Shown here in pieces: positions 54,102 through 63,081 of a stretch of 63,580 nucleotides of DNA. Position 1 is the first letter of the stretch, and each line of letters starts with the position of its first letter. Source of the DNA: an uncultured Faecalicatena sp. Its GTDB lineage: Bacteria; Bacillota; Clostridia; Lachnospirales; Lachnospiraceae. Under the pieces are notes generated by a model that had not been told where the DNA came from, did no database searches, and was given only the letters and a program-made list of their open reading frames with translations. Where the stretch lies: the NCBI GenBank assembly GCA_948468385.1, contig CAOKHZ010000026.1, positions 1 through 63,580 on the forward strand, given 5' to 3'. Both the position numbers and the translations under genes were made by a program.

Positions 54102-54229
54102 TTATCATATAGGAAACTTCGTTCCCTATATGATAAAACCCTCCGGGTGGATGCGCACAAGTGCGAGATGAAACATGTCGCTAAAGCGACCACACTTGGC
54201 GCGAGAGTTTCGCAAACGAAACTCTTTGC
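54102..54229 (+). repeat. Dispersed structured element, copy 3 (complete, diverged stems)
   Basis: Stems: TTATCATATAGG/CCCTATATGATAA (54102-54113, 54124-54136) around the conserved AAACTTCGTT; CGCAC-AA-GTGCG (54154-54165); GTCGCT-AA-AGCGAC (54077+; 54177-54190); CCA/TGG; and GAGTTTCG-CAAA-CGAAACTC (54205-54224) followed by TTTGCTC. Conserved single-stranded blocks are AAACTTCGTT, AAAACCCTCCGGG, GGATGCGCAC and GGCGCGAGAG. The element ends two bases from the stop codon of the convergent prs gene, so its last hairpin may serve both sides as terminator. Confidence 0.9.
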
Positions 54230-54231
54230 TC

Positions 54232-55422
54232 TTATTCGTTTTGCAACGCGTTTTTCCTCAGATATTTCTCCAGCAGAGCGTGTATCTTGTCCGTCGGGTT
54301 TAGCACGGCTCCGATTGTCAGGTCGTGGTTCAAGGAATCAATAATCAGTGCCAGAAACTTGCTCATGTCGGCGGTGATGAAATAGGGCTTTTCGTTGACC
54401 ACGGCCGGCAAGTATGTCAAATTGGTCGTGATGACCTTGTTGATGTATCCTTTTTCATAATATTCGTCAAACTTGTCAAATCCATCCGTGAACAGTCCAA
54501 ACGTGGTACAGACGAAGACTCGGTTCGCGTGTCGTTCTTTCACTTGTCTGGCCACGTCGAGCATGCTTTCGCCGGATGAAATCATGTCGTCCACGATGAT
54601 GACGTCCTTGCCTGACACGTCGTCCCCTAAAAACTCATGCGCGACGATGGGATTTTTACCGTTCACGATGGTGGAGTAGTCGCGACGTTTATAAAACATG
54701 CCCATGTCCACGCCAAGAATGTTGGAAAAGTAAACGGCGCGGTTCATGGCTCCCTCGTCGGGACTGATAATCATCAGGTGCTCCTTGTCCACTTTCAGGT
54801 CGGGGACGGCGCGGAACAGTGCCTTCATGAACTGATAGGGGGGCTGGAAATTATCAAAGCCGCTCAAGGGAATCGCGTTTTGTACGCGTGGGTCGTGCGC
54901 GTCGAAGGTCATGATGTTGGCCACGCCCATGTCGTGCAGCTCTTCTAAGGCAAGCGCGCAGTCTAAGGATTCCCGCTTGCTTCTTTTATGTTGGCGGCTC
55001 TCATAAAGGAACGGCATGATGACGTTGATCCGTTTCGCCTTGCCGGTCGCCGCCGAGATGATTCGCTTCAAGTCCTGATAATGGTCGTCGGGCGACATGT
55101 GGTTTACGTGTCCGTTTACCGTGTAAGTCAGGCTGTAGTTGCAGACGTCGGTCATGATGAAGAGGTCGGTGCCTCGGATGCTTTCTTTTAGAATCCCCTT
55201 GGCCTCGCCGCTTCCGAAGCGCGGGCAACTGCAATCGACAAGGTAAGAGCCGGGACGATAATTGGAATATAAGGGGGAGTCTGTAATCTCGTTGTCGTTG
55301 TCCTTGCGGAAAGAAATGATGTAGTCGTCCACTTTGTGCCCAAGATCGATGCAGCTTTCCATGGCGGCAATCTTCAAAGGGGCGTATGGTAGCAGTTGTT
55401 CCATTAATTCGATGTTTGACAT
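54232..55422 (-). CDS. prs: Ribose-phosphate pyrophosphokinase (PRPP synthetase), long form
   Basis: The 396-residue protein has the PRPP-binding motif VIIVDDMISSGESM near 270 and the ATP-site segments FMTDVCNY-like (DLFIMTDV) and SRQHKRSKRESLD. It is about 80 residues longer than the classic enzyme, the extra length being mainly at the N-terminus and around IPLSGFDNFQPPYQF; this long form is usual in Lachnospiraceae. AGGAGAATCAAT precedes the ATG. It makes PRPP from ribose 5-phosphate and ATP. The upstream region carries a duplicated promoter-hairpin module. Confidence 0.92.
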   Translation of the reverse strand: MSNIELMEQLLPYAPLKIAAMESCIDLGHKVDDYIISFRKDNDNEITDSPLYSNYRPGSYLVDCSCPRFGSGEAKGILKESIRGTDLFIMTDVCNYSLTYTVNGHVNHMSPDDHYQDLKRIISAATGKAKRINVIMPFLYESRQHKRSKRESLDCALALEELHDMGVANIMTFDAHDPRVQNAIPLSGFDNFQPPYQFMKALFRAVPDLKVDKEHLMIISPDEGAMNRAVYFSNILGVDMGMFYKRRDYSTIVNGKNPIVAHEFLGDDVSGKDVIIVDDMISSGESMLDVARQVKERHANRVFVCTTFGLFTDGFDKFDEYYEKGYINKVITTNLTYLPAVVNEKPYFITADMSKFLALIIDSLNHDLTIGAVLNPTDKIHALLEKYLRKNALQNE

Positions 55423-55463
55423 ATTGATTCTCCTATGTTTCGATAGAACTATGTATCAAAGTG

Positions 55464-55562
55464 ATTATACCATGTCCACTAAGCTCGTGGAAAACCTCGC
55501 TAAGTGGCCAGGTATATATTCTCACTAGGCTCGAAAACACCTCGCCAAGTGTTCATATTATA
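55464..55562 (-). promoter_or_regulatory. Duplicated promoter-hairpin module upstream of prs
   Basis: On the minus strand GGACATGGTATAAT occurs twice (-10 boxes TATAAT at 55562-55557 and 55469-55464, each with extended TGG). The distal one has TTGTAT 17 bases upstream. Between them lie two related inverted repeats of about 29-30 bases (55477-55506 and 55523-55551), whose outer arms are CACTAAGC/GCTAAGTG and CACTAGGC/GCCAAGTG on the plus strand: the arms change together. They may be operators or RNA hairpins controlling prs. Confidence 0.65.
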
Positions 55563-55714
55563 CCATGTCCAATTTGGAAATACAAGGATGAACTGGTTGA
55601 ATAAAAACGGGAATCATGTTAAAATACAAGAACCGTTGGGGGACGGGAGGCGCCGGGCATGTCTGGCGCGGCAGATTTTTAAGAAGGCGGTAAGAATCAT
55701 AAGGTGACTTAACT

Positions 55715-57031
55715 ATGAACATGAAAAATCATATACACGTCATACAAAGCGTGGACGAGGGAAGTATCGCGCGGGAGATGGGCATTGAACCGGGGGACAG
55801 GCTTCTTTCCATCAATGGAAATGAAATTGAGGATATTTTTGATTATCGTTACTATATTGCGGACGAGCTGGTCGTGCTGCTTATTGAGAAAGCGAACGGG
55901 GAGCGGTGGGAGCTGGAAATCGAGAAGGAAGAATGGGAGGATCTGGGACTTGAGTTCGAGCAAGGCCTGATGGACGAGTACAAATCCTGCCATAATAAAT
56001 GTATTTTCTGCTTCATTGACCAGATGCCGCCGGGGATGCGCGATACCTTGTATTTCAAGGATGATGATTCGCGCCTTTCCTTTTTGCAGGGGAACTACGT
56101 GACGCTGACCAACATGGGCGACCATGACATACGGCGAATCGTCAAGTATCACATGGAGCCGATTAACATTTCGTTCCAGACGATGAACCCGGAACTTCGT
56201 TGCCGGATGCTTAACAATCGCTTTGCAGGGGAGGCGTTAAAAAAAGTGGACGTCCTCTACGAGGCGGGAATTGAGATGAATGGTCAGATTGTCCTTTGCA
56301 AGGGCATTAACGATAGGGCGGAGTTGGAATACAGCATTCGTGAACTGACTAAATATTTGCCGCATTTGCGCAGCGTGTCCGTGGTGCCGGTAGGACTTAG
56401 CAAGTACCGGGAAGGGCTTGAGAGGCTTGAACCGTTTACGAAGGAGGACGCGAAAGCGGTTCTTGAGACGATTCATTCCTGGCAGGAGAGATTGTATCCG
56501 CAATGCGGCCTGCATTTTATTCATGCCAGTGACGAGTGGTATGTCCTGGCGGGAGAAGAATTTCCGCCGGAGGAGACATATGACGGCTATTTGCAATTGG
56601 AAAACGGTGTGGGCATGTTGCGCCTTCTGTACGACGAGTTTGCGGAGGCACTTAAGGAGGTAGAAGGGGACACGTACGAGAGAGAACTGTCTTTGGCGAC
56701 GGGATTTCTGGCCTATCCGCACATCGAGCGGCTCTCGAAGCTCATGCGGGAGAAGTTTCCGCGAACGTGCGTGCACGTGTACCCGATTCGCAATGATTTT
56801 TTCGGGGAAATGATTACCGTGTCCGGCCTGATTACCGCGCGGGACTTGATGGCGCAGCTTAAGGGACGGTCTTTAGGGGAACGTTTGTTGATTCCCTGCA
56901 ACATGCTGAAGGCGGACGAGGACGTCTTTTTGGACGATTTTAGCGTCGCGGACGTGGAGAATGCTTTACAAATCGGCGTTCATGTTGTAAAATCAGGCGG
57001 ACGGGACTTGTTGGAAGCAATGGTTTCGTGA
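55715..57031 (+). CDS. Radical-SAM DUF512 protein with N-terminal PDZ-like domain
   Basis: Domain order in 438 residues: a PDZ-like segment (1-75; VDEGSIAREMGIEPGDRLLSINGNEI), a radical-SAM cluster motif CHNKCIFC (C-x3-C-x2-C, about 93-100), and the C-terminal DUF512 domain with a further conserved region (ATGFLAYPHIERLSKLM...FFGEMITVSGLITARDLM). The family is conserved in clostridia and cyanobacteria and is encoded next to der here; the reaction is unknown. AAGGTGA precedes the ATG. Confidence 0.88.
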   Translation: MNMKNHIHVIQSVDEGSIAREMGIEPGDRLLSINGNEIEDIFDYRYYIADELVVLLIEKANGERWELEIEKEEWEDLGLEFEQGLMDEYKSCHNKCIFCFIDQMPPGMRDTLYFKDDDSRLSFLQGNYVTLTNMGDHDIRRIVKYHMEPINISFQTMNPELRCRMLNNRFAGEALKKVDVLYEAGIEMNGQIVLCKGINDRAELEYSIRELTKYLPHLRSVSVVPVGLSKYREGLERLEPFTKEDAKAVLETIHSWQERLYPQCGLHFIHASDEWYVLAGEEFPPEETYDGYLQLENGVGMLRLLYDEFAEALKEVEGDTYERELSLATGFLAYPHIERLSKLMREKFPRTCVHVYPIRNDFFGEMITVSGLITARDLMAQLKGRSLGERLLIPCNMLKADEDVFLDDFSVADVENALQIGVHVVKSGGRDLLEAMVS

Positions 57032-57061
57032 AAAGCGAGTATGGGGAAAGAGGTAGGATAG

Positions 57062-58390
57062 ATGAGTAAACCAGTAGTAGCGATCGTGGGACGCCCGAAT
57101 GTCGGGAAATCCACGTTATTCAATGCATTGGCGGGCGAGCGAATCGCCATCGTCAAGGACACGCCGGGCGTGACCCGTGACCGCATTTATGCGGACGTGA
57201 CTTGGCTTGACAAGGAGTTTACCTTGATTGACACGGGGGGAATCGAGCCGGACAGCAAGGACGTGATTCTTTCGCAGATGCGTGATCAGGCGCAGATTGC
57301 CATTGACACGGCGGACGTGATTGTTTTTATCACCGACGTGCGGCAGGGACTTGTGGATGCGGATTCCAAGGTGGCGGATATGTTGCGGCGGTCTTGCAAG
57401 CCGGTCGTCTTGACGGTCAACAAGGTGGACAGCTTTGATAAATGGATGCCGGACGTGTACGAGTTTTATAATTTGGGAATCGGCGACCCGATTCCGATAT
57501 CGGCCTCCTCGCGTCTTGGAATGGGTGAGCTATTGGACGCGGTAATCGCGCATTTCCCGGAGGGAAGCGCGGGCGAGGAGGAGGACGAGCGGCCGCGGGT
57601 GGCCATTGTCGGCAAGCCGAACGTCGGCAAGTCGTCCATCATCAACAAGCTGGTGGGCGAGGAGCGGGTCATCGTTTCCGACATTGCCGGGACGACGCGG
57701 GACGCCATCGACACCAGCGTCATGCATGACGGCAGGGAATACGTGTTCATCGACACGGCGGGACTGCGCCGCAAGAGCAAGGTCAAAGAGGAACTGGAGC
57801 GTTACAGCATCATCCGCACGGTCACGGCCGTGGAGCGCGCCGACGTGGTACTGATGGTCATTGACGCGGTCGAGGGCGTGACCGAACAAGACGCGAAGAT
57901 TGCCGGCATCGCGCATGATCGTGGCAAGGGCGTTATCATCGTGGTCAACAAGTGGGACGCGATTGAGAAGGACGACCGCACGATGCGCGAGTACGAGGGC
58001 AACATTCGTCAGATTTTGTCCTTTATGCCATATGCAGAAATCATGTACGTGTCGGCGAAGACGGGGCAGCGGCTTAAGAAACTGTTCGACATGATTGACA
58101 TGGTGATTGCCAACCAGACGCTTCGCGTCGCCACGGGTGTTTTGAACGAAATCATGACGGAGGCGGTGGCGATGCAACAACCGCCATCGGACAAGGGCAG
58201 GCGGCTGAAGCTATATTATATCACGCAGGTGGCCGTGAAGCCGCCGACGTTTGTCATTTTTGTCAACGACAAGCGTTTGATGCATTTTTCCTACACGAGG
58301 TATCTGGAAAATAAAATCCGAGAGGCATTTGGTTTTCGGGGAACTTCGTTGAAATTTTTCATTAGGGAGCGAAAGGAGAAGGATCAGTAA
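57062..58390 (+). CDS. der: Ribosome assembly GTPase Der (EngA)
   Basis: The 442-residue protein has two GTPase domains in tandem: [12 protein letters not shown] (10-21), DTGGIE, NKVD, then [12 protein letters not shown] (about 182-193), DTAGLRR, NKWD, and a KH-like C-terminal domain ([16 protein letters not shown]...[26 protein letters not shown]). This double layout is unique to Der, which helps assemble the 50S subunit. Confidence 0.98.
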   Translation: MSKPVVAIVGRPNVGKSTLFNALAGERIAIVKDTPGVTRDRIYADVTWLDKEFTLIDTGGIEPDSKDVILSQMRDQAQIAIDTADVIVFITDVRQGLVDADSKVADMLRRSCKPVVLTVNKVDSFDKWMPDVYEFYNLGIGDPIPISASSRLGMGELLDAVIAHFPEGSAGEEEDERPRVAIVGKPNVGKSSIINKLVGEERVIVSDIAGTTRDAIDTSVMHDGREYVFIDTAGLRRKSKVKEELERYSIIRTVTAVERADVVLMVIDAVEGVTEQDAKIAGIAHDRGKGVIIVVNKWDAIEKDDRTMREYEGNIRQILSFMPYAEIMYVSAKTGQRLKKLFDMIDMVIANQTLRVATGVLNEIMTEAVAMQQPPSDKGRRLKLYYITQVAVKPPTFVIFVNDKRLMHFSYTRYLENKIREAFGFRGTSLKFFIRERKEKDQ

Positions 58391-58391
58391 C

Positions 58392-59036
58392 ATGGTTTTG
58401 GAGCGAGTCATTTGTCTGGTGGTGGGATACGTCTTTGGCCTTTTCCAGACGGGGTACATTGTCGGAAAGTTGAATCATATAGACATCAGGAAGCAGGGAA
58501 GTGGGAACGCGGGTTCGACGAACGCCGTGCGCGTGATGGGGTGGAAGGCCGGAGCCGCCACGTTTGCCGGGGACGTGTTAAAATGTATCGTGGCGGTGCT
58601 TTTGATGCGTTTCCTATATCGGGACAGCGGATGTGGGCCGCTTTTGGGAATCTACACGGGAATGGGCGTGACATTGGGGCATAATTTTCCTTTCTATTTG
58701 AAATTCAAGGGCGGGAAGGGAATGGCGGTGATGGGGGCACTGGTATTGCTGACATCTCCGTGTCTTGTGCCGATTCCGTTATGCGCGTTTCTAATTGCGG
58801 TCATCTTTACCCGTTACGTGTCGCTGGGCTCTTTGCTGGCGGCAGCCTTGTACTTCCTTGAGACGGTTTTTTATGGCTGCATGGGAGGATTTGGCATGGC
58901 GTGGCATTATGAGGTGGAACTATATATTTTGGTGGGATTGATTGCCGTGCTCGCCTGGGCACGCCACAAGGAAAACATCAAGCGGCTTTTGGCCGGAACG
59001 GAGAACCCGGTAAGGGCGAAGAAAAAGGAAACGTGA
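58392..59036 (+). CDS. plsY: Glycerol-3-phosphate acyltransferase PlsY
   Basis: The 214-residue membrane enzyme has PlsY motifs GSGNAGSTNAVRVMGWKAG, LGHNFPFYLKFKGGKGMA and a third conserved segment near GSLLAAALYF, with about six helices. It acylates glycerol 3-phosphate using acyl phosphate made by PlsX (43911). der-plsY-gpsA is a common clostridial order; its end overlaps the open frame upstream of gpsA. Confidence 0.95.
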   Translation: MVLERVICLVVGYVFGLFQTGYIVGKLNHIDIRKQGSGNAGSTNAVRVMGWKAGAATFAGDVLKCIVAVLLMRFLYRDSGCGPLLGIYTGMGVTLGHNFPFYLKFKGGKGMAVMGALVLLTSPCLVPIPLCAFLIAVIFTRYVSLGSLLAAALYFLETVFYGCMGGFGMAWHYEVELYILVGLIAVLAWARHKENIKRLLAGTENPVRAKKKET

Positions 59037-59056
59037 CAAGGGTGAAGGAGGACGTT

Positions 59057-60070
59057 ATGGCGAAGGTAGGTATTATCGGGGCGGGGAGCTGGGGCACGGC
59101 CCTTTCCGTACTGCTTCATGACAATGGACACCAGGTGACGATTTGGTCGATTGACGCGGAGGAAGTGAGGATGCTTGACGAAAAGCGGGAGCATGAAAAA
59201 AAGCTTCCAAACGTCAGGCTTTCCGAGGATATGGTAATCACGGGCGACCTTGAGGCGGCGGTGACAGGAAAGGATTTTCTAGTGCTGGCGGTGCCGTCCG
59301 TCTTTACCCGCGCGACGGCAAGAAAAATGGCGCCTTACGTGGCAGAAGGCCAGATTATCGTCGACGTGGCCAAGGGTATCGAGGAGGACACGCTTATGAC
59401 GCTTTCACAGCAGATTGAGCAGGAAATCCCGCGTGCGACGGTGGCCGTGCTTTCAGGGCCAAGCCACGCGGAGGAGGTTGGGAGGAAGCTGCCGACCTCG
59501 GTTGTCATCGGCGCGCGGAAGAAGGCGACGGCCGAATATTTGCAGGAGATGTTTAACAGCGGGGTGTTTCGGGTATACACCAGCCCCGATGTGTTGGGAA
59601 TCGAGCTGGGAGGCTCTCTGAAAAATGTCATTGCGCTGGCGGCCGGCATCGCGGACGGCATGGGCTATGGTGATAACACGAAGGCGGCCTTGATTACGCG
59701 GGGAATTGCGGAGATTGCCCGGTTGGGCATGAAAATGGGCGGGAGCCTGCAGACGTTTTCCGGGCTGACCGGCATCGGGGACTTGATCGTGACTTGCGCC
59801 AGCGTGCACAGCCGTAACCGTAAGGCCGGATATCTGATGGGACAGGGAAAGAGCATGCAGGAGGCGATGGACGAGGTGCAGATGGTGGTGGAGGGCGTGT
59901 ATTCTGCCAGGGCGGCGTTTCGCTTGTCACAAAAGTATGGCGTTTCCATGCCAATCGTCGAAGCCGTCAACCAGGTCTTGTTTGAGGGAAAGCGCGCTTC
60001 CGAAGCCGTGGAGGAATTGATGATGCGGCAGACGCGCAGCGAGAACGCGTCCCTGCCGTGGGAGGAGTAA
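59057..60070 (+). CDS. gpsA: Glycerol-3-phosphate dehydrogenase [NAD(P)+]
   Basis: ATG 59057 (MAKVGIIGAGSWGTALS) follows GAAGGAGGACG and gives 337 residues. GAGSWG binds NAD(P), the catalytic lysine lies in LGGSLKNVIALAAGIADGMGYGDNTKAALITRG. It supplies glycerol 3-phosphate to PlsY, encoded just upstream. Confidence 0.97.
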   Translation: MAKVGIIGAGSWGTALSVLLHDNGHQVTIWSIDAEEVRMLDEKREHEKKLPNVRLSEDMVITGDLEAAVTGKDFLVLAVPSVFTRATARKMAPYVAEGQIIVDVAKGIEEDTLMTLSQQIEQEIPRATVAVLSGPSHAEEVGRKLPTSVVIGARKKATAEYLQEMFNSGVFRVYTSPDVLGIELGGSLKNVIALAAGIADGMGYGDNTKAALITRGIAEIARLGMKMGGSLQTFSGLTGIGDLIVTCASVHSRNRKAGYLMGQGKSMQEAMDEVQMVVEGVYSARAAFRLSQKYGVSMPIVEAVNQVLFEGKRASEAVEELMMRQTRSENASLPWEE

Positions 60071-60113
60071 AGAAATAGGTAACGGTAAACTTGTCATTTG
60101 TTCACAATTAAAA

Positions 60114-60143
60114 GTCATAACCCCCTCTTTTGCTGCATACATT
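60114..60143 (+). promoter_or_regulatory. Sigma-E-type sporulation promoter of spoIVA
   Basis: GTCATAA (60114-60120), 15 bases, CATACATT (60136-60143), close to the mother-cell sigma-E consensus (TCATATT / CATACAAT with 14-15 base spacing). Transcription should begin near 60150, 20 bases before the spoIVA ATG. spoIVA is a known sigma-E gene in Bacillus subtilis. Confidence 0.8.
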
Positions 60144-60165
60144 GGTATCAGCAGAACAAGGGGGT
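60120..60165 (+). promoter_or_regulatory. Hairpin that pairs with the spoIVA ribosome binding site
   Basis: ACCCCCT (60120-60126) pairs with AGGGGGT (60159-60165), and TGCTG (60131-60135) with CAGCA (60149-60153). The right arm is the spoIVA ribosome binding site; TCTTTTT follows, so it can also act as the gpsA terminator. The left arm lies upstream of the sigma-E start point. Confidence 0.75.
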
Positions 60166-60171
60166 CTTTTT

Positions 60172-61644
60172 ATGGATTCATTTGAACTATACAAGGATAT
60201 GCAGGCGCGGACCAACGGGGAAATTTACATAGGCGTGGTGGGACCGGTGCGGACAGGCAAGTCTACCTTTATCAAACGCTTCATGGATTTGCTCGTGCTG
60301 CCTGCGATGGAGGATGAAAACGCCCGGCAGAGAACGATGGATGAATTGCCGCAGTCGGCTTCCGGCACGACGATCATGACCACGGAGCCCAAGTTCGTGC
60401 CGAAGGATGCCGCCGAGATTATGCTGTCGGAGGATGTGAACGTGAAGATACGCCTGATTGACTGCGTCGGATTCATGGTGGAGGGGGCGAGCGGCCACAT
60501 TGAGAACGAGACCGAGCGTCAGGTGAAGACGCCGTGGTTCGAGTACGAGATTCCGTTTACAAAGGCCGCGGCGATTGGCACGCAGAAGGTCATACGCGAC
60601 CACGCGACGATTGGCATCGTGGTGACGACGGACGGAAGCATTGGCGATTTGCCGAGGGAGAACTACATAGAGGCAGAAGAGCGCACGGTACAAGAATTAA
60701 AGGCCATTGGGAAGCCTTACATCATCCTGCTCAATTGTAAGAAGCCGTACGGGGAGGAGGTCAAGAAGCTGAAGGAGTCGTTGGAGACGAAGTATGGGGT
60801 GTCGGTCTTGCCCGTCAATTGCGAGCAGCTTAAGGAGGAAGACATCCATACGATGATGCGGCAGATTTTGTACGAGTTCCCGATTTCCGAGGTGGAGTTT
60901 TATATTCCGAAATGGGTGGAGATGCTTTCCAGGGAGCACCGCATCAAGCAGGACTTGTTACAGACGGTGCGCACGTTGATGGACGGCTTCGCGGACGTTC
61001 GCAGCGTCCTCGGCGTCCAGCCGGAGACGGAAAGCCCCTACATCGAGAAGGTACAAGTGGAAAAAATCGGAATGGACAGCGGGCGGGTGCGTATTCGCAT
61101 CCAGTTCCATGAAAGTTTTTATTACGAAGTGTTAAGCGAGCTGACCGGAACTTCCATCCATGGGGAGTATGAACTTATCGCGGTCATGAAGGAGTTGTCC
61201 GCCATGAAAGTGGAGTACACGCAGGTGAAGGATGCCTTTGCCGACGTGAAAATGAAGGGGTACGGGGTGGTCAGCCCGAAGCGTGACGAGATTTCCCTCG
61301 AAGATCCCGTCATCATCAAGCAAGGCAACAAGTTCGGGGTGAAAATTCATTCGCAGGCACCCTCCATCCACATGATACGTGCCAACATCGAGACGGAAAT
61401 CGCGCCAATCGTTGGGAGCGAGCAGCAGGCTGCGGATCTGGTGGAATATATCAAGGCCGAGAGCGAGACGGAAGAGGGCGTGTGGGCGACCAACATTTTC
61501 GGGAAATCGGTGGAGGAACTGGTGATGGACGGCATGCGCGGAAAGATTACCAAGATTAACGAGGAAAGCCAGGTCAAACTGCAGGATACCATGCAGAAAA
61601 TCGTCAATGACAGCAACGGGGGGCTGGTGTGCATTATTATCTAA
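60172..61644 (+). CDS. spoIVA: Stage IV sporulation protein A (coat morphogenetic ATPase)
   Basis: ATG 60172 (MDSFELYKDMQARTNGEIYIGVVGPVRTGKSTFIKRFM) gives 490 residues, the usual length. The Walker A GPVRTGKST lies near 23-31 in a TRAFAC-type P-loop domain, followed by the long middle domain and the C-terminal region ending GGLVCIII, which in Bacillus anchors the protein to the forespore membrane through SpoVM. It polymerises with ATP hydrolysis into the coat basement layer. Its presence is firm evidence that the organism forms endospores. Confidence 0.96.
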   Translation: MDSFELYKDMQARTNGEIYIGVVGPVRTGKSTFIKRFMDLLVLPAMEDENARQRTMDELPQSASGTTIMTTEPKFVPKDAAEIMLSEDVNVKIRLIDCVGFMVEGASGHIENETERQVKTPWFEYEIPFTKAAAIGTQKVIRDHATIGIVVTTDGSIGDLPRENYIEAEERTVQELKAIGKPYIILLNCKKPYGEEVKKLKESLETKYGVSVLPVNCEQLKEEDIHTMMRQILYEFPISEVEFYIPKWVEMLSREHRIKQDLLQTVRTLMDGFADVRSVLGVQPETESPYIEKVQVEKIGMDSGRVRIRIQFHESFYYEVLSELTGTSIHGEYELIAVMKELSAMKVEYTQVKDAFADVKMKGYGVVSPKRDEISLEDPVIIKQGNKFGVKIHSQAPSIHMIRANIETEIAPIVGSEQQAADLVEYIKAESETEEGVWATNIFGKSVEELVMDGMRGKITKINEESQVKLQDTMQKIVNDSNGGLVCIII

Positions 61645-61655
61645 AGAAAATTTTA

Positions 61656-61703
61656 TTTACACGAGATGTAAAGGTTGTATTTTGTTTTTGCGAAAGGTAT
61701 AAT
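61656..61703 (+). promoter_or_regulatory. Promoter of the ATPase-nuclease pair
   Basis: TTGTAT (61675-61680), 17 bases, TATAAT (61698-61703). Just upstream is the inverted repeat TTTACA-CGAGA-TGTAAA (61656-61672), a possible regulator site. Confidence 0.75.
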
Positions 61704-61743
61704 GAAAGAAAATATCCAGTGAAGATGAAGAGAGGAAATATAG

Positions 61744-63081
61744 GTGCATAAGCTGACTATTAACGAGCTTGGCCCGATTGAATACTGCGAATTTGAATGT
61801 TCTCAGTTTATGACATTGACGGGATTTCAGGCTTCTGGAAAGAGTACGATTGCGAAAGCGATTTATTATTTTAGAACTATAAAAGAAGATGTTTTAGAGC
61901 TTGCAAAGGCGCAAGCTCTAAATGTCGTTCCGATTGAAGGGATGGAGGATGATTTTTCTTCTGGATTTGGAGTTGAATTAAAAAGGGGATTGGAAAATCA
62001 TTTGCAGGAGAAGTTTTTAAGGACGTTTGGTTCCTTGTGGGGAATACAAGATGAAATGTACATGGAGTATCACTTTACGGATACATGTTTTATAAAGATT
62101 TCTATGAATAAGAGCGTGAAATATGTGATTTCGAATGATATTCATGTAACATTTAGTGATGAGCTGATAAAATTTTTACAAGAGAAGAATCAATGTTTTT
62201 CAAGTACGCCATTGGGGATACCTGAAGTAGAGTTAAGTGCATTCAAGGCTGAGCTGTACAGAATGTTTGATGATGCTTGTGCAATCGTTTATATTCCGGC
62301 GGGACGTAGTATGATAACGTTGTTGTCACAACAGTTTAGTTATATTTATGCGACGATGGATGATTTCCAAAAGCGTTCGTTAGATAGTTGTACGAAAGAT
62401 TATTTAGAAAGGACGTTACGGTTAAAATCGGAATTTTCAGAAGGGCTTCTGGGGTTACCGTCATATTCGTCTAAAAAAACGATTTCGGATTGGGAACATA
62501 TAAAGCAAGCGTTGGATTTGATAGAAAAGATTTTGCGGGGCACTTATCGCTATAGTAATGGAGAGGAACAGATTCTACTTGATAATGGAAAATATGTAAA
62601 AATCAATTTTTCCTCTTCCGGGCAGCAGGAAAGTGTTTGGATTTTGAATTTGCTGTTTTATTATTTGCTACAACAAAAACAAATACTTTTTATTATAGAA
62701 GAACCGGAATCCCATTTGTTCCCGCAATCACAAAAATATATTACGGAACTGATTGCCTTGGTTTATAATAGTAAACATTCCATCGTGTTGACAACGCACA
62801 GTCCTTACGTGTTGGGGACGTTGAATAATTTATTATATGCCCATACAATTCAGAAGAAATATTCAAAAAAGGTGAATGAGATCATTCCTGAATCATTATG
62901 GCTGGATTATAATAAATTTGACGCATGGTTCGTCAAAAATGGAACGATGGAAAATTGTATGGATGTAGAGACGCATATGATTCAAAATGAAAGAATTGAT
63001 GAAATATCGGAAGTCATCAATCATGATTTTGACAAGATGTTGGAATTGCAGACGGAAGATGAGGAGGGTGTGACGGTATAA
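61744..63081 (+). CDS. ABC-type (AAA_15/OLD-like) ATPase, first gene of a putative defence pair
   Basis: The 445-residue protein has Walker A GFQASGKST (27-35), a signature-like SSSGQQES (290-297), Walker B IIEEPESH (317-324, with E319/E320) and H-loop H352 (TTHSPY). It is the compact SMC/OLD-type ATPase seen in many antiphage systems but lacks a TOPRIM nuclease domain at its C-terminus. The start is GTG 61744 after AGAGGAAATATAG. Codon use is A+T-richer than in spoIVA. The next gene begins on its stop codon, and that product carries a nuclease motif. Confidence 0.82.
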   Translation: MHKLTINELGPIEYCEFECSQFMTLTGFQASGKSTIAKAIYYFRTIKEDVLELAKAQALNVVPIEGMEDDFSSGFGVELKRGLENHLQEKFLRTFGSLWGIQDEMYMEYHFTDTCFIKISMNKSVKYVISNDIHVTFSDELIKFLQEKNQCFSSTPLGIPEVELSAFKAELYRMFDDACAIVYIPAGRSMITLLSQQFSYIYATMDDFQKRSLDSCTKDYLERTLRLKSEFSEGLLGLPSYSSKKTISDWEHIKQALDLIEKILRGTYRYSNGEEQILLDNGKYVKINFSSSGQQESVWILNLLFYYLLQQKQILFIIEEPESHLFPQSQKYITELIALVYNSKHSIVLTTHSPYVLGTLNNLLYAHTIQKKYSKKVNEIIPESLWLDYNKFDAWFVKNGTMENCMDVETHMIQNERIDEISEVINHDFDKMLELQTEDEEGVTV

